Made by a program: the position numbers and the translations under genes. Source: Pseudoroseicyclus aestuarii (GTDB lineage: Bacteria; Pseudomonadota; Alphaproteobacteria; Rhodobacterales; Rhodobacteraceae). Taken from it: 64,000 nucleotides of DNA. The stretch lies in the NCBI RefSeq assembly GCF_003217255.1, contig NZ_QJTE01000002.1, positions 434,001 through 498,000 of the forward strand, read 5' to 3'. Of this stretch, positions 17,351 to 25,264 are shown in pieces. Each line of letters starts with the position of its first letter. Within the stretch, counting starts at the first letter, position 1. Below the pieces are notes generated by a model, which did not search any database, had not been told where the DNA came from, and saw only the letters and a list, made by a program, of their open reading frames with translations.

Positions 17351-17596
17351 GACGCGATTTCCTAGCGGGCTGCATCTGTACGATTTGCAGTATTACTTAA
17401 CGAATGAGGCGCCGTTCGGGCGTAAATCGCAGCTTTGGATGGCGTTTTGCCATTAAACTGGGCGCCATTGCGCCTTTTGCCACGACAGGCAGGCCGTTCG
17501 TGCGGATCTGCGACAGGAGTCTCAGTCCCACTCCGGGATGGCGAGAGAGAGGCAGCGATGAGGTCATCTTTGGCCGAACCGGCGGTCTGACCCGCG

Positions 17597-18178
17597 ATGC
17601 GAATCGAATTGGGCTTCGCCGAGAGCGAGCGGATGCGCATCGCCGAGATGTACTGGGACGCCTTCGGCGCCAAGCTGGGCCGCAGCCTTGGCCCGCGCGA
17701 GCGGGCGCTGCGCTTCATCGGCCCGATGCTGCGGCCCGATCATGCCTACTGCGCCCGCGACGGGCAGGGCAGGCTGCTGGGGGTTGCCGGCTTCAAGACG
17801 CAGCGGGGATCGCTGGTCGGCGGCGGGATGCGAGAGCTGGCCGCCGTCTACGGCCTCTGGGGCGCGCTATGGCGCGGGGCGCTGCTGTCGCTGCTGCAGG
17901 AGGATACCGACAACGAGCGGTTCCTGCTCGACGGGATCTTCGTCGCGCCCGAGGCGCGCAGCCAGGGCGTCGGCTCTCGCCTGATCGAAGCGGCGGCGGG
18001 CGAGGCCGCCGCACGCGGTTACCGCGAGATGCGGCTCGAGGTGGTGCAGGGCAACGACCGGGCGCTGGCGCTGTACCGGCGGCGTGGCTTCGTGGTGCTG
18101 CGCCGCCGGTCGAGCGCCCCGCTGGGCTGGCTCCTCGGGTTTCGCGGCACCACGACCATGGTGCGCCGGATCGGCTAG
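17597..18178 (+). CDS. GNAT family N-acetyltransferase
   Basis: This 193-aa protein has the GNAT fold. The acetyl-CoA loop is seen as VAPEARSQGVGSRLI (motif A), followed by the motif B segment ALALYRRRGFVVL. The substrate cannot be read from the sequence. It is divergent from the peroxiredoxin gene, with an AT-rich intergenic region, and its stop codon overlaps that of the convergent DgcN-type gene. Its own promoter is not clear. Confidence 0.85.
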   Translation: MRIELGFAESERMRIAEMYWDAFGAKLGRSLGPRERALRFIGPMLRPDHAYCARDGQGRLLGVAGFKTQRGSLVGGGMRELAAVYGLWGALWRGALLSLLQEDTDNERFLLDGIFVAPEARSQGVGSRLIEAAAGEAAARGYREMRLEVVQGNDRALALYRRRGFVVLRRRSSAPLGWLLGFRGTTTMVRRIG

Positions 18179-19176
18179 AGCGCCTCCAGCGCCTCGACCA
18201 GCCGGCCAGCGCCCTGGCGGTAGGGATCGACCGCCGGCAGGCCCATCCGGTCTTCGACCTCGGCAAGATAGGCCTCAGCCTCCGCCTCGCTCAGGTGCTG
18301 CGTGTTGACCGAGATGCCGACGACGCGGCACTCCGCGTTCGCCACCTGCGCCAGCGTCAGGCCGGTGTCGCGCAGCGCCTCGAGGCTGGGCAGGCTGTAG
18401 CCGGGCAGGCCGCGCATATGCGTTCGCGTCGGCTCGTGGCACAGGATCAGCGCATCGGGCTGGCCGCCGTGGATCAGCGCCAGCGTGACACCGGAATAGG
18501 AGACGTGGAACAGGCTGCCCTGGCCCTCGATCATGTCCCAGTGATCGGGATCGTTGTCCGGCGTCAGCCACTCGATGCTGCCGGCCATGAAATCGGCGAT
18601 TACCGCGTCCAGCGGCACGCCCTCGCCGGTGATCAGGATGCCGGTCTGCCCGGTCGCGCGGAAGCTTGAGGGCAGGCCGCGCCGCTGCATCTCGGCATCC
18701 ATCGCCATGGCCGTGTACATCTTGCCGACCGAGCAATCGGTGCCGATGGCGAGGCAGCGCTTGCCGCTGCGTTTCTCGCCGCTGGCGATGGGATACTTCA
18801 CGCTGGGCACCCGAACGTCGTGCAGAGTGCGCCCATGCTCCTGCGCCGCGGCGACGAGGTCGGGCTCGTCCCGCAGCAGGTTGTGCAGCCCCGAGGCGAT
18901 GTCGAAGCCCTCGGCCAGCGCCTCGCGCAGGACGGCCTTCCAGCTTTCGGAAATGACGCCGCCGCGATTGGCGACGCCGATCACCAGCGTCTTCGCGCCG
19001 GCCTCGCGCGCCTCGGCCAGCGTCATGTCGGGCAGGCGCATGTCGGCGCGGCAGCCCTCCATCCTCAATTGCCCGACGGCATTCTCGGGACGCCAGTCGC
19101 GGATGCCCTGCGCCACCTTCGCGGCGAGCGGATCGGGCGCATCGCCCAGGAACAACAGGTAAGGGGTCGGGATCAT
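18175..19176 (-). CDS. DUF1611 family protein, DgcN-type (D-glutamate N-acetyltransferase-like)
   Basis: This 333-aa protein matches the DUF1611 family. It has a P-loop-like segment GTDCSVGKMYTAMAM in the middle and a C-terminal nucleotide-binding part. Members called DgcN act on D-glutamate, as N-acetyltransferases, together with the epimerase DgcA in marine and soil proteobacteria; this is knowledge of the family, not read from the sequence. No dgcA gene lies beside it here, so its substrate is uncertain. The ATG at 19176 follows a GGAG motif. Its stop overlaps the GNAT stop. Confidence 0.72.
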   Translation of the reverse strand: MIPTPYLLFLGDAPDPLAAKVAQGIRDWRPENAVGQLRMEGCRADMRLPDMTLAEAREAGAKTLVIGVANRGGVISESWKAVLREALAEGFDIASGLHNLLRDEPDLVAAAQEHGRTLHDVRVPSVKYPIASGEKRSGKRCLAIGTDCSVGKMYTAMAMDAEMQRRGLPSSFRATGQTGILITGEGVPLDAVIADFMAGSIEWLTPDNDPDHWDMIEGQGSLFHVSYSGVTLALIHGGQPDALILCHEPTRTHMRGLPGYSLPSLEALRDTGLTLAQVANAECRVVGISVNTQHLSEAEAEAYLAEVEDRMGLPAVDPYRQGAGRLVEALEAL

Positions 19177-19321
19177 CGGGAACTCCTGCGCTACGGCTGC
19201 GAGACTGGCTGAAGCCATCGGATGTGCAAGCGAAATTCGGCTGGCCCGGGGCCCCGCCCGCTGGACCGCCGTCCGGGCCGCGATTAGGACGCCGGCCGGA
19301 AACTCGTGGAAGGAGAGACCT

Positions 19322-19546
19322 ATGGCCCGCAGCGACACCCAAGGCACGAAGCGCCGCGCACTGCGCTTTCTCGCGGTTGTCGGCCTCGTCGTCGGGGGCG
19401 CGATCTTCGCCGCGCCCTTCCTTCTGGGACCAGAGACCATGACGCCCGAGGACGTGCAGAGCCTGACCGGCCTCGGCGGGGCCCTGCTGGGCGTCGCGGT
19501 GGTCTTCGGCATCGGCAGTTTCCTGATCCGCGACGGGCGCGGCTAG
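19322..19546 (+). CDS. Hypothetical small membrane protein
   Basis: This 74-aa protein has two hydrophobic segments (about 13-35 and 50-68) with a short Pro/Glu-containing loop between them. The N terminus is positively charged, so both ends should face the cytoplasm. I recognise no family. A GGAGAG ribosome binding site precedes the ATG. It precedes accA by 82 nt on the same strand and may share its transcript. Confidence 0.7.
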   Translation: MARSDTQGTKRRALRFLAVVGLVVGGAIFAAPFLLGPETMTPEDVQSLTGLGGALLGVAVVFGIGSFLIRDGRG

Positions 19547-19628
19547 CCTTCGCGCCGGCCGCCCCCGTTGCATCACTGCCGCCGGGGCGGCATATGAGGC
19601 CGAAGGCCAATCGCGACAGGATGCCCGC

Positions 19629-20591
19629 ATGACCGTCTACCTCGACTTCGAGAAGCCGCTCGCCGAGATCGAGGGCCAGGCCGCCGAGCTGCGCGCCCTC
19701 GCCCGCCGCAACCCCGAGGCGGATGTCGACAAGGAATCGCAGGCGCTCGACAAGAAGGCCGAGGAGATGCTCAAGCAGCTCTACGGCGGCCTCGACGCCT
19801 GGCGCAAATGCCAGGTCGCCCGGCACCCCGAGCGGCCGCATTGCCGCGACTACATCGCGCGCCTCTTCACCGATTACACGCCGCTCGCCGGTGACCGGAA
19901 CTTTGCCGACGATCACGCGGTGATGGGCGGTCTGGCGCGGCTCGACGGCACGCCCGTCGTGGTCATCGGCCACGAGAAGGGCAACGACACCAAAAGCCGG
20001 ATCGAGCACAACTTCGGCATGGCGCGCCCCGAGGGGTACCGCAAGGCGATCCGCCTGATGGATCTGGCGGACCGCTTCGGCCTTCCGGTGGTCAGCCTCG
20101 TTGACACGCCCGGCGCCTATCCCGGCAAGGGCGCCGAGGAGCGCGGCCAGTCCGAGGCCATCGCCCGCTCGACCCAGCGCTGCCTGCAACTGGGCGTGCC
20201 AATGGTCACCGTGGTGATCGGCGAGGGCGGCTCGGGCGGCGCCGTGGCCTTTGCCACCGCAAACCGCGTGCTGATGCTGGAGCATTCGATCTACTCGGTG
20301 ATCTCGCCCGAAGGCTGCGCCTCGATCCTGTGGAAGGATGCCGGCAAGATGCAGGAGGCCGCCGCCGCGCTGCGCCTGACGGCGCAGGATCTGAAGACGC
20401 TGGGCCTCTGCGACGCCATCGTGCCCGAACCGCTGGGCGGCGCCCATCGCCACCCGAAGCAGGCCATCGACGCCGTCGGCGCCGAGATCCTCAAGGCGCT
20501 GGGCTCCATGGCGGGGACCAAGCCCAAGGCCCTGCGCGACGACCGCCGGAAGAAGTTTCTCGGCATGGGCAAGAACGGGCTGGCCGCCTGA
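19629..20591 (+). CDS. accA: Acetyl-CoA carboxylase carboxyltransferase subunit alpha
   Basis: AccA, with AccD, transfers the carboxyl group from biotin to acetyl-CoA to give malonyl-CoA, the first step of fatty-acid synthesis. The 320-aa protein has the normal length, the coiled N-terminal part and the crotonase-type carboxyltransferase core with the [14 protein letters not shown] segment and the oxyanion glycines in [11 protein letters not shown]. accD is not in the window. A hairpin at 20603-20623 follows the stop. Confidence 0.96.
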   Translation: MTVYLDFEKPLAEIEGQAAELRALARRNPEADVDKESQALDKKAEEMLKQLYGGLDAWRKCQVARHPERPHCRDYIARLFTDYTPLAGDRNFADDHAVMGGLARLDGTPVVVIGHEKGNDTKSRIEHNFGMARPEGYRKAIRLMDLADRFGLPVVSLVDTPGAYPGKGAEERGQSEAIARSTQRCLQLGVPMVTVVIGEGGSGGAVAFATANRVLMLEHSIYSVISPEGCASILWKDAGKMQEAAAALRLTAQDLKTLGLCDAIVPEPLGGAHRHPKQAIDAVGAEILKALGSMAGTKPKALRDDRRKKFLGMGKNGLAA

Positions 20592-20602
20592 GCGCCGTCT
20601 GT

Positions 20603-20623
20603 CCGGCGCCCTCGCGGCGCCGG
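20603..20623 (+). terminator. Hairpin after accA, probable terminator
   Basis: CCGGCGCC (20603-20610) pairs with GGCGCCGG (20616-20623) around a 5-nt loop. It is followed by a pyrimidine-rich stretch (GCCTTCCTCGTCT) on the plus strand. It lies 12 nt after the accA stop. Confidence 0.55.
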
Positions 20624-20644
20624 GCCTTCCTCGTCTGACTGATC

Positions 20645-20663
20645 GCGCCGCGGCCTGCGGCGC
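20645..20663 (-). terminator. Hairpin after PPOX-fold gene
   Basis: A 7-bp stem, GCGCCGC with GCGGCGC, lies directly after the stop codon at 20665 on the minus strand. There is no clear T-run. With the accA hairpin it forms a two-hairpin gap between the convergent genes. Confidence 0.35.
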
Positions 20664-20664
20664 C

Positions 20665-21270
20665 TTACCACATCGTCTTCGCCGCCCGGCCCGACCACTC
20701 CGCATCATAGGCGCGGCCGTCGAAATCAGCCTGCACCTCGGCCAGCATCTCGCCGACGCTGGGCAGGCCCGCGCTCTCGTCGCCGCGGGTCCACAGGCCC
20801 GAGCGGATCAGCGCGCGGGCGCATTGCGAATAGACCTCGGCCACGCGGACCACGATGACGCTGCGCGGGTGCTTGCCGCGCTGCTCGAAGGTCTCCGTCA
20901 CCGCCGGGTCGGCGGTCAAAACCGCGGTGCCGTTCACCCGCATCACGTTGCCGCTGCCGGGGACCATGAACATCAGGCTGACGCGGCCGTCGCGGACGAT
21001 GTTGCGCAGCGAATCGATGCGGTTGTTGCCGCGCCAGTCCGGCAGCCAGAGCGTCTGCTCGTCCACGATGCGCACCACGGGGCCGTCGTCGCCGCGCGGG
21101 CTGCCGTCCGTGCCCTGGGGCCCGACGGTCGTCAGCACGACGAAGCGCGCGCGGGCGATCCAGGCGGCATAGGTCGGGATCAGCCGATCCGTCACCTTCA
21201 CCTGCGCGGGCCCGGAAGGCCTTATGTCGTAGACCGCCTCGAGCGCGGCGATATCGTCAATCGTCTTCAT
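20665..21270 (-). CDS. Pyridoxamine 5'-phosphate oxidase-fold flavoprotein (MSMEG_1061-like)
   Basis: This 201-aa protein has the split beta-barrel FMN-binding fold of the PPOX superfamily. The pattern RARFVVLTTVGPQGTDGSPRGD near the N terminus and LPDWRGNNRIDSLRNI in the middle are typical of the subfamily often annotated as MSMEG_1061. Such proteins bind FMN or F420 and reduce varied substrates; the substrate here is unknown. The start overlaps the plsC stop by 14 nt (21257-21270), and it is the last gene of the minus-strand run ftsE-ftsX-plsC. Confidence 0.82.
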   Translation of the reverse strand: MKTIDDIAALEAVYDIRPSGPAQVKVTDRLIPTYAAWIARARFVVLTTVGPQGTDGSPRGDDGPVVRIVDEQTLWLPDWRGNNRIDSLRNIVRDGRVSLMFMVPGSGNVMRVNGTAVLTADPAVTETFEQRGKHPRSVIVVRVAEVYSQCARALIRSGLWTRGDESAGLPSVGEMLAEVQADFDGRAYDAEWSGRAAKTMW

Positions 21271-22009
21271 GCGGGACCCCGCGCGGGACGAACCCGGCCT
21301 CTGCCATCAGCGCGTCCGAGCGCGCCTCGATGACATCCTGCACCCTTTGCGTGAACTCCGCTACCGGCAGGCCGGCCTCGATCTCGGGCAGGAACTCCAC
21401 CACGGCGGTGCCGGGATGGCGCAGGATGCCCTTGCGCGGCCAGAACAGCCCGACGTTGCAGGCTACGGGCACGCAGCGGGCATTCATCGCCTGGTAGAGC
21501 ACGGCGGCGCCGACCTTGTAGGGCGCGCGGGCGCCGGGGGCGATGCGGGTGCCCTGCGGGTAGATCACCAGCTGCCCCGGCTCGCGGCGGCCCGCCTCCA
21601 CGTCGTCGACCATCTTCTTCACCGCCTGCGCGCGGCGGCCCCGGTCCACCGGGATGCAGCCCAGCCGCCAGGCGTATTGGCCGATGACGGGCGTGTAGAG
21701 CAGCTCTCGCTTCATGATGAAGCGCGGCCGCTCGAGCGCGGCGTAGATCATCAGGATGTCGAGGAAGCTCTGGTGCTTGGCGGCGATCAGCACCTCGCCC
21801 TTTGGCGGCGTGCCGCGCACCTCGCAGCGCAGTCCGATCATCGGGCGGGCCAGCGCCATCGCGGTGCGCGCCCAGGCGCGGCAGGCGAAGCGGGCGCCCT
21901 TCGGGCTGAGCAGCGCCCAGGGCAGGAAGACGATGCCGTAGATCGCCATCAGGGGATAGATCACCGCGAGGTAGAGGGCCGAACGCAGCCCCCGGATGGC
22001 TTTGGTCAT
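21257..22009 (-). CDS. plsC: 1-acyl-sn-glycerol-3-phosphate acyltransferase
   Basis: PlsC makes phosphatidic acid by acylating lysophosphatidic acid at the inner membrane. The 250-aa protein has an N-terminal hydrophobic segment, the catalytic HX4D motif HQSFLD at 79-84, and the glycerol-phosphate motif as YPQGTR at 150-155. In the latter Gln replaces the usual Glu (FPEGTR), a change I recall from other alphaproteobacteria. The ATG at 22009 overlaps the ftsX stop (ATGA), so the gene is coupled to ftsEX. Confidence 0.9.
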   Translation of the reverse strand: MTKAIRGLRSALYLAVIYPLMAIYGIVFLPWALLSPKGARFACRAWARTAMALARPMIGLRCEVRGTPPKGEVLIAAKHQSFLDILMIYAALERPRFIMKRELLYTPVIGQYAWRLGCIPVDRGRRAQAVKKMVDDVEAGRREPGQLVIYPQGTRIAPGARAPYKVGAAVLYQAMNARCVPVACNVGLFWPRKGILRHPGTAVVEFLPEIEAGLPVAEFTQRVQDVIEARSDALMAEAGFVPRGVPHEDD

Positions 22010-22920
22010 GCTTGACGCTCCAAAGTGCGAAGGGCCGCGGCGCGGGTCGCGGCAAAGGCGGTTGCGGCGGCCAGAAGCGGCAGCAGCGGCAGCCAGAGCC
22101 ACTCTGCCCCCTGCGGGCCGAGGCCGGTCAGAAAGCCGCCGGCATCGCCGGCATCGGGCAGCAGCACCAGCGCCAGCGCGCCCAGCACCATGCCGATCGC
22201 GGCGCCCATCAGGGTGCGCAGCGTGAAACGGCGCACGAAGGCGCGGGCGATGTAGGTGTCGCGCGCGCCGATCAGCCGCAGCACGCGGATCACCTGCGCA
22301 TTGGCAGCCAGTGCCGATTGCGCCGCCAGCGTGATCATCGCCGCCATCGAACCGGCGATCAGCAGCAGCGCGGTCCAGCCCAGCAGGCGCACGCGGCCCG
22401 CGGCGGCGACCAGCGGCTCGCGCCAGCGGGTGTGATCGTCCAGCATGGCGCCCGGCACCTCGGCCTGAAGGCGGGCGCGCAAGCCGGCGGCATCATAGCC
22501 CTCGCCGGTCTCGGTGATCTCGATCAGCCGGGGGATCGGCAGGGCGTCCAGCGGCAGGCCGGGGCCGAACCAGGGCTCCAGCAGGGCCGCCTCCTCGGCG
22601 TCCTCCAGCGGGCGGGCGCTGGCGATGCCGGGCGTCTGGCCCAGCACCTCGAGCGCGGTGCGGGTCTGCGCCGCCATCTGCTCGGCCGGGGCCGAGATGC
22701 GCAGTGTCGCGGTATTCGCCAGCTCGTCGGCCCAGCGGTCAGCGAGCCGCCCCGTCGCCAACGACAGCGCCAGCGCGAAGACGGCGAGGAAGGTCATCGC
22801 CGCTGCCGTCAGCAGCGTCAGCGTGGCGGTAAAGCCGGTGGGCGGCACCGCGCGGTCGGCCTGCGGATCGCCCGCCAGAAGCGACAGCAGCGCGGCGAGG
22901 CGGGGCGGCAGGCCGCTCAC
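22006..22920 (-). CDS. ftsX: Cell division protein FtsX (ABC permease-like)
   Basis: FtsX is the membrane partner of FtsE and transmits ATP-driven signals across the inner membrane to peptidoglycan hydrolases at the division site. The 304-aa protein has a cytoplasmic N-terminal part, a first hydrophobic segment near 33-55, a large periplasmic loop, and three hydrophobic segments in the C-terminal half. The start is a GTG at 22920, overlapping the stop of ftsE (GTGA). Confidence 0.9.
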   Translation of the reverse strand: MSGLPPRLAALLSLLAGDPQADRAVPPTGFTATLTLLTAAAMTFLAVFALALSLATGRLADRWADELANTATLRISAPAEQMAAQTRTALEVLGQTPGIASARPLEDAEEAALLEPWFGPGLPLDALPIPRLIEITETGEGYDAAGLRARLQAEVPGAMLDDHTRWREPLVAAAGRVRLLGWTALLLIAGSMAAMITLAAQSALAANAQVIRVLRLIGARDTYIARAFVRRFTLRTLMGAAIGMVLGALALVLLPDAGDAGGFLTGLGPQGAEWLWLPLLPLLAAATAFAATRAAALRTLERQA

Positions 22921-23594
22921 AGCTCTGCCCCCGCGGCCATCAGCTGGCCCTCCTTCAGGCGCAGAGTGCGCGCCACGACGCCCTGCGCCTTGGACTGGCG
23001 GATCAGGTTCAGATCATGCGTCGCCACGAGGACGGCGGTGCCCATGCGGTTCAGCTCGATCAGCAGGGTCAGCAGGCGCTGCGACATGGCCCAGTCGACA
23101 TTGCCCGTCGGCTCGTCGGCCAGCACCACGTCGGGCGCGCCGATCACAGCGCGCGCAAGGGCGGCGCGCTGCCGCTCTCCGCCTGACAGCTCGGGCGGGC
23201 GGGCCTCGGCGCGGTGGCTGAGGCCGACCCAGGCCAGAAGGTCCGGCACGTATTGCGCCGCCTCTGCGCCGCGCCCCGAGACGGTCAGCGGCAGGCCGAT
23301 GTTCTCGGCCAGCGACAGGTGATCGAGGAAGGCCACGTCCTGGTGCACCACGCCGATCCGGCGCCGCGCCAGCGTCACCTCCTCGCGGCCCATGGCGCTG
23401 ACCGGCTGGTCGAAAAGCCAGGCCTCGCCGGAGGTCGGGCGCAGATCGGCATAGAGCAGCTTCATCAGCGTCGTCTTGCCCGAGCCGGAGGGGCCGGTCA
23501 GGAAGTGGAACGATCCGGGCGCCAGCGCCAGCGAGAGCGAAGAGAACAGCGCTCCGCCGCCATAGCTGTAGGCCACCTCGCTCAGCTCGATCAC
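22917..23594 (-). CDS. ftsE: Cell division ATP-binding protein FtsE
   Basis: FtsE is the cytosolic ABC ATPase of the FtsEX complex that controls cell-wall hydrolysis at the septum. Walker A (GPSGSGKTT) is at 34-42; the signature LSGGERQR and the Walker B segment ending VVLADEPTGNVD are intact. The start is a GTG at 23594, chosen over upstream in-frame codons because AAAGGGG lies 8 nt before it and the length of 225 aa is then normal. It leads a four-gene overlapping run with ftsX, plsC and a PPOX-fold gene. Confidence 0.92.
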   Translation of the reverse strand: MIELSEVAYSYGGGALFSSLSLALAPGSFHFLTGPSGSGKTTLMKLLYADLRPTSGEAWLFDQPVSAMGREEVTLARRRIGVVHQDVAFLDHLSLAENIGLPLTVSGRGAEAAQYVPDLLAWVGLSHRAEARPPELSGGERQRAALARAVIGAPDVVLADEPTGNVDWAMSQRLLTLLIELNRMGTAVLVATHDLNLIRQSKAQGVVARTLRLKEGQLMAAGAEL

Positions 23595-23781
23595 CGCCAG
23601 CCCCTTTGTCTGCTGCCGGGTCCTAATGCCGAATGTGTCGCCGGGTTTCAACGGCGCCCGGCCGCCGAGGCCATCATCGCCCCGGTTGCTTGGCGAAGCG
23701 GGGGGGCGTTGCTAGGGTGGCGGGCAAGCCGCTGCGCATCCTGCCTGGATCGCGCCAGCGCGATGGAAGTGGGGCCAAGAG

Positions 23782-25257
23782 ATGCGTCTGATCTGTCCGA
23801 CCTGCGGGGCGCAATACGAGGTGCCTCGGGACGCCATTCCGCCCGAGGGGCGCGATGTCGAATGTTCGAACTGCGGCGCCGTCTGGCTCGAGCAGCCGAT
23901 GGTCGATGCCGAGGGGCCGCAGGACGACCTCGACGCCGCGGCGATGACCGGCGCCGCCGAGGAAGCCTATGGCCGAGAGGTTTGGGAGGAGGCACCGGAG
24001 GTCGCGCCCGAGCCCGAGGTCGAACCCGAACCTGCGCCTGCCGCCGAGGCGCCGGCCCGCGGGTTGCCGCGCAGCACCGTCACCCCCGAGATCGCCGCGA
24101 TCCTGCGCGAGGAGGCCGAGCACGAGCGCCGCGTCCGCGCCGCCGAGGCGGGCACCGATCAGCCGGACCCGGCGGAGCCGGAGCCGGAAGAGCCCCCTTC
24201 GGAGGAGGAGCCTGACGCGCCGCAGGAGGATCACGACGGCGACCCGGACTTCGAGGAGTCGGATTGGCTCGATCCGGGGCACGAAGAGGAAGAGGAGGTC
24301 GAGACCTACGGCGCCGGCATCGCCGATCCCGACGACGCGGGATACGAGGATGCGCGGCGCACGCTGGCCGCCCGCGACGAGGCCTATGCCGAGGACGAGG
24401 CGGCGGAGGCGGCCGCCGGTGCCTGGCCCCCGCTCGACGACCAGGACGAGGCCGAAGCGGAGCATCCGGACGAGGAGGAGGGCGATCTGCCCGGCCATGT
24501 CGAGCTTCTGCCTCGGGCCGGCGGCCGTGCCGGCGCCTCCTCTGACCAGCGGGCCGCGCCCGAGGTTCCGCGCGCCGAGGTGATGCCCCGCCGCCCCGCG
24601 CGGCCGCGCGCCGAGACCGGCCCCGAGGGGCGCCCGGGGGCCGAGCTGCCGCCGCGCAGCGGCCGCGGCATCCCCGATTCGCTCAGCGCGACGGGGCCCG
24701 CAGCCGAGATGCCGGAGCAGGATGCGCCGGGGCAGGAGGTGCCGGATACCTCGGCGCCGGCCCTGCGGCCCCGCCGCCCGCGCCGTGTCGCGCAGGACCT
24801 GCCGCAGGATGGGATCGAGCCCGCGGAGGCGGAAGAGCCCGCCGAGGTGCGGCGCGAGATGATCAAACCGAGCATGGAGGCGGTTCACGAAGAGGCCGCC
24901 CCGCGCCGGCAGCAGGCGCTGCGCCGGGAGGCGCAGCCCGGTCACGAGGCGCTGCTGCCCGATCTCGAGGCGATCAACTCTTCGCTGCGCTCCGCCGAGG
25001 ACCGCGAGTCCCGGCCCGCGGACGAGCCGCGGCGCCGGGCCGCGCGGTCGCGCCGGGGGTTCCGCCTTGGGTTCGGTCTGGCGGTTCTATGGCTGGCGCT
25101 GCTGACGCTGGTCTATGTGCAGGCGCCGCGGATCGCCAGCGCCGTGCCCGCGCTCTCGGCGCCGCTGGCCGGCTATGCCGAGGCTGTCGATCACGGCCGG
25201 CTGCGGCTCGATACCGTCGTTCAGGACCTGATGGCGCGCCTCTCGGAGGGCGCCTAG
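23782..25257 (+). CDS. Acidic zinc-ribbon membrane protein (MJ0042-type finger)
   Basis: This 491-aa protein starts with a four-cysteine zinc ribbon (Cys5, Cys8, Cys28, Cys31). Residues 40-410 are low-complexity and strongly acidic, with Glu, Asp, Pro and Ala repeats. A single transmembrane segment lies near 432-452, followed by a short C-terminal tail. The topology suggests a large cytoplasmic acidic region tethered to the inner membrane. It is divergent from ftsE, 187 nt away. Similar zinc-finger proteins beside ftsE are common in Rhodobacterales; their role is not known to me. Confidence 0.75.
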   Translation: MRLICPTCGAQYEVPRDAIPPEGRDVECSNCGAVWLEQPMVDAEGPQDDLDAAAMTGAAEEAYGREVWEEAPEVAPEPEVEPEPAPAAEAPARGLPRSTVTPEIAAILREEAEHERRVRAAEAGTDQPDPAEPEPEEPPSEEEPDAPQEDHDGDPDFEESDWLDPGHEEEEEVETYGAGIADPDDAGYEDARRTLAARDEAYAEDEAAEAAAGAWPPLDDQDEAEAEHPDEEEGDLPGHVELLPRAGGRAGASSDQRAAPEVPRAEVMPRRPARPRAETGPEGRPGAELPPRSGRGIPDSLSATGPAAEMPEQDAPGQEVPDTSAPALRPRRPRRVAQDLPQDGIEPAEAEEPAEVRREMIKPSMEAVHEEAAPRRQQALRREAQPGHEALLPDLEAINSSLRSAEDRESRPADEPRRRAARSRRGFRLGFGLAVLWLALLTLVYVQAPRIASAVPALSAPLAGYAEAVDHGRLRLDTVVQDLMARLSEGA

Positions 25258-25264
25258 GCGCCGC

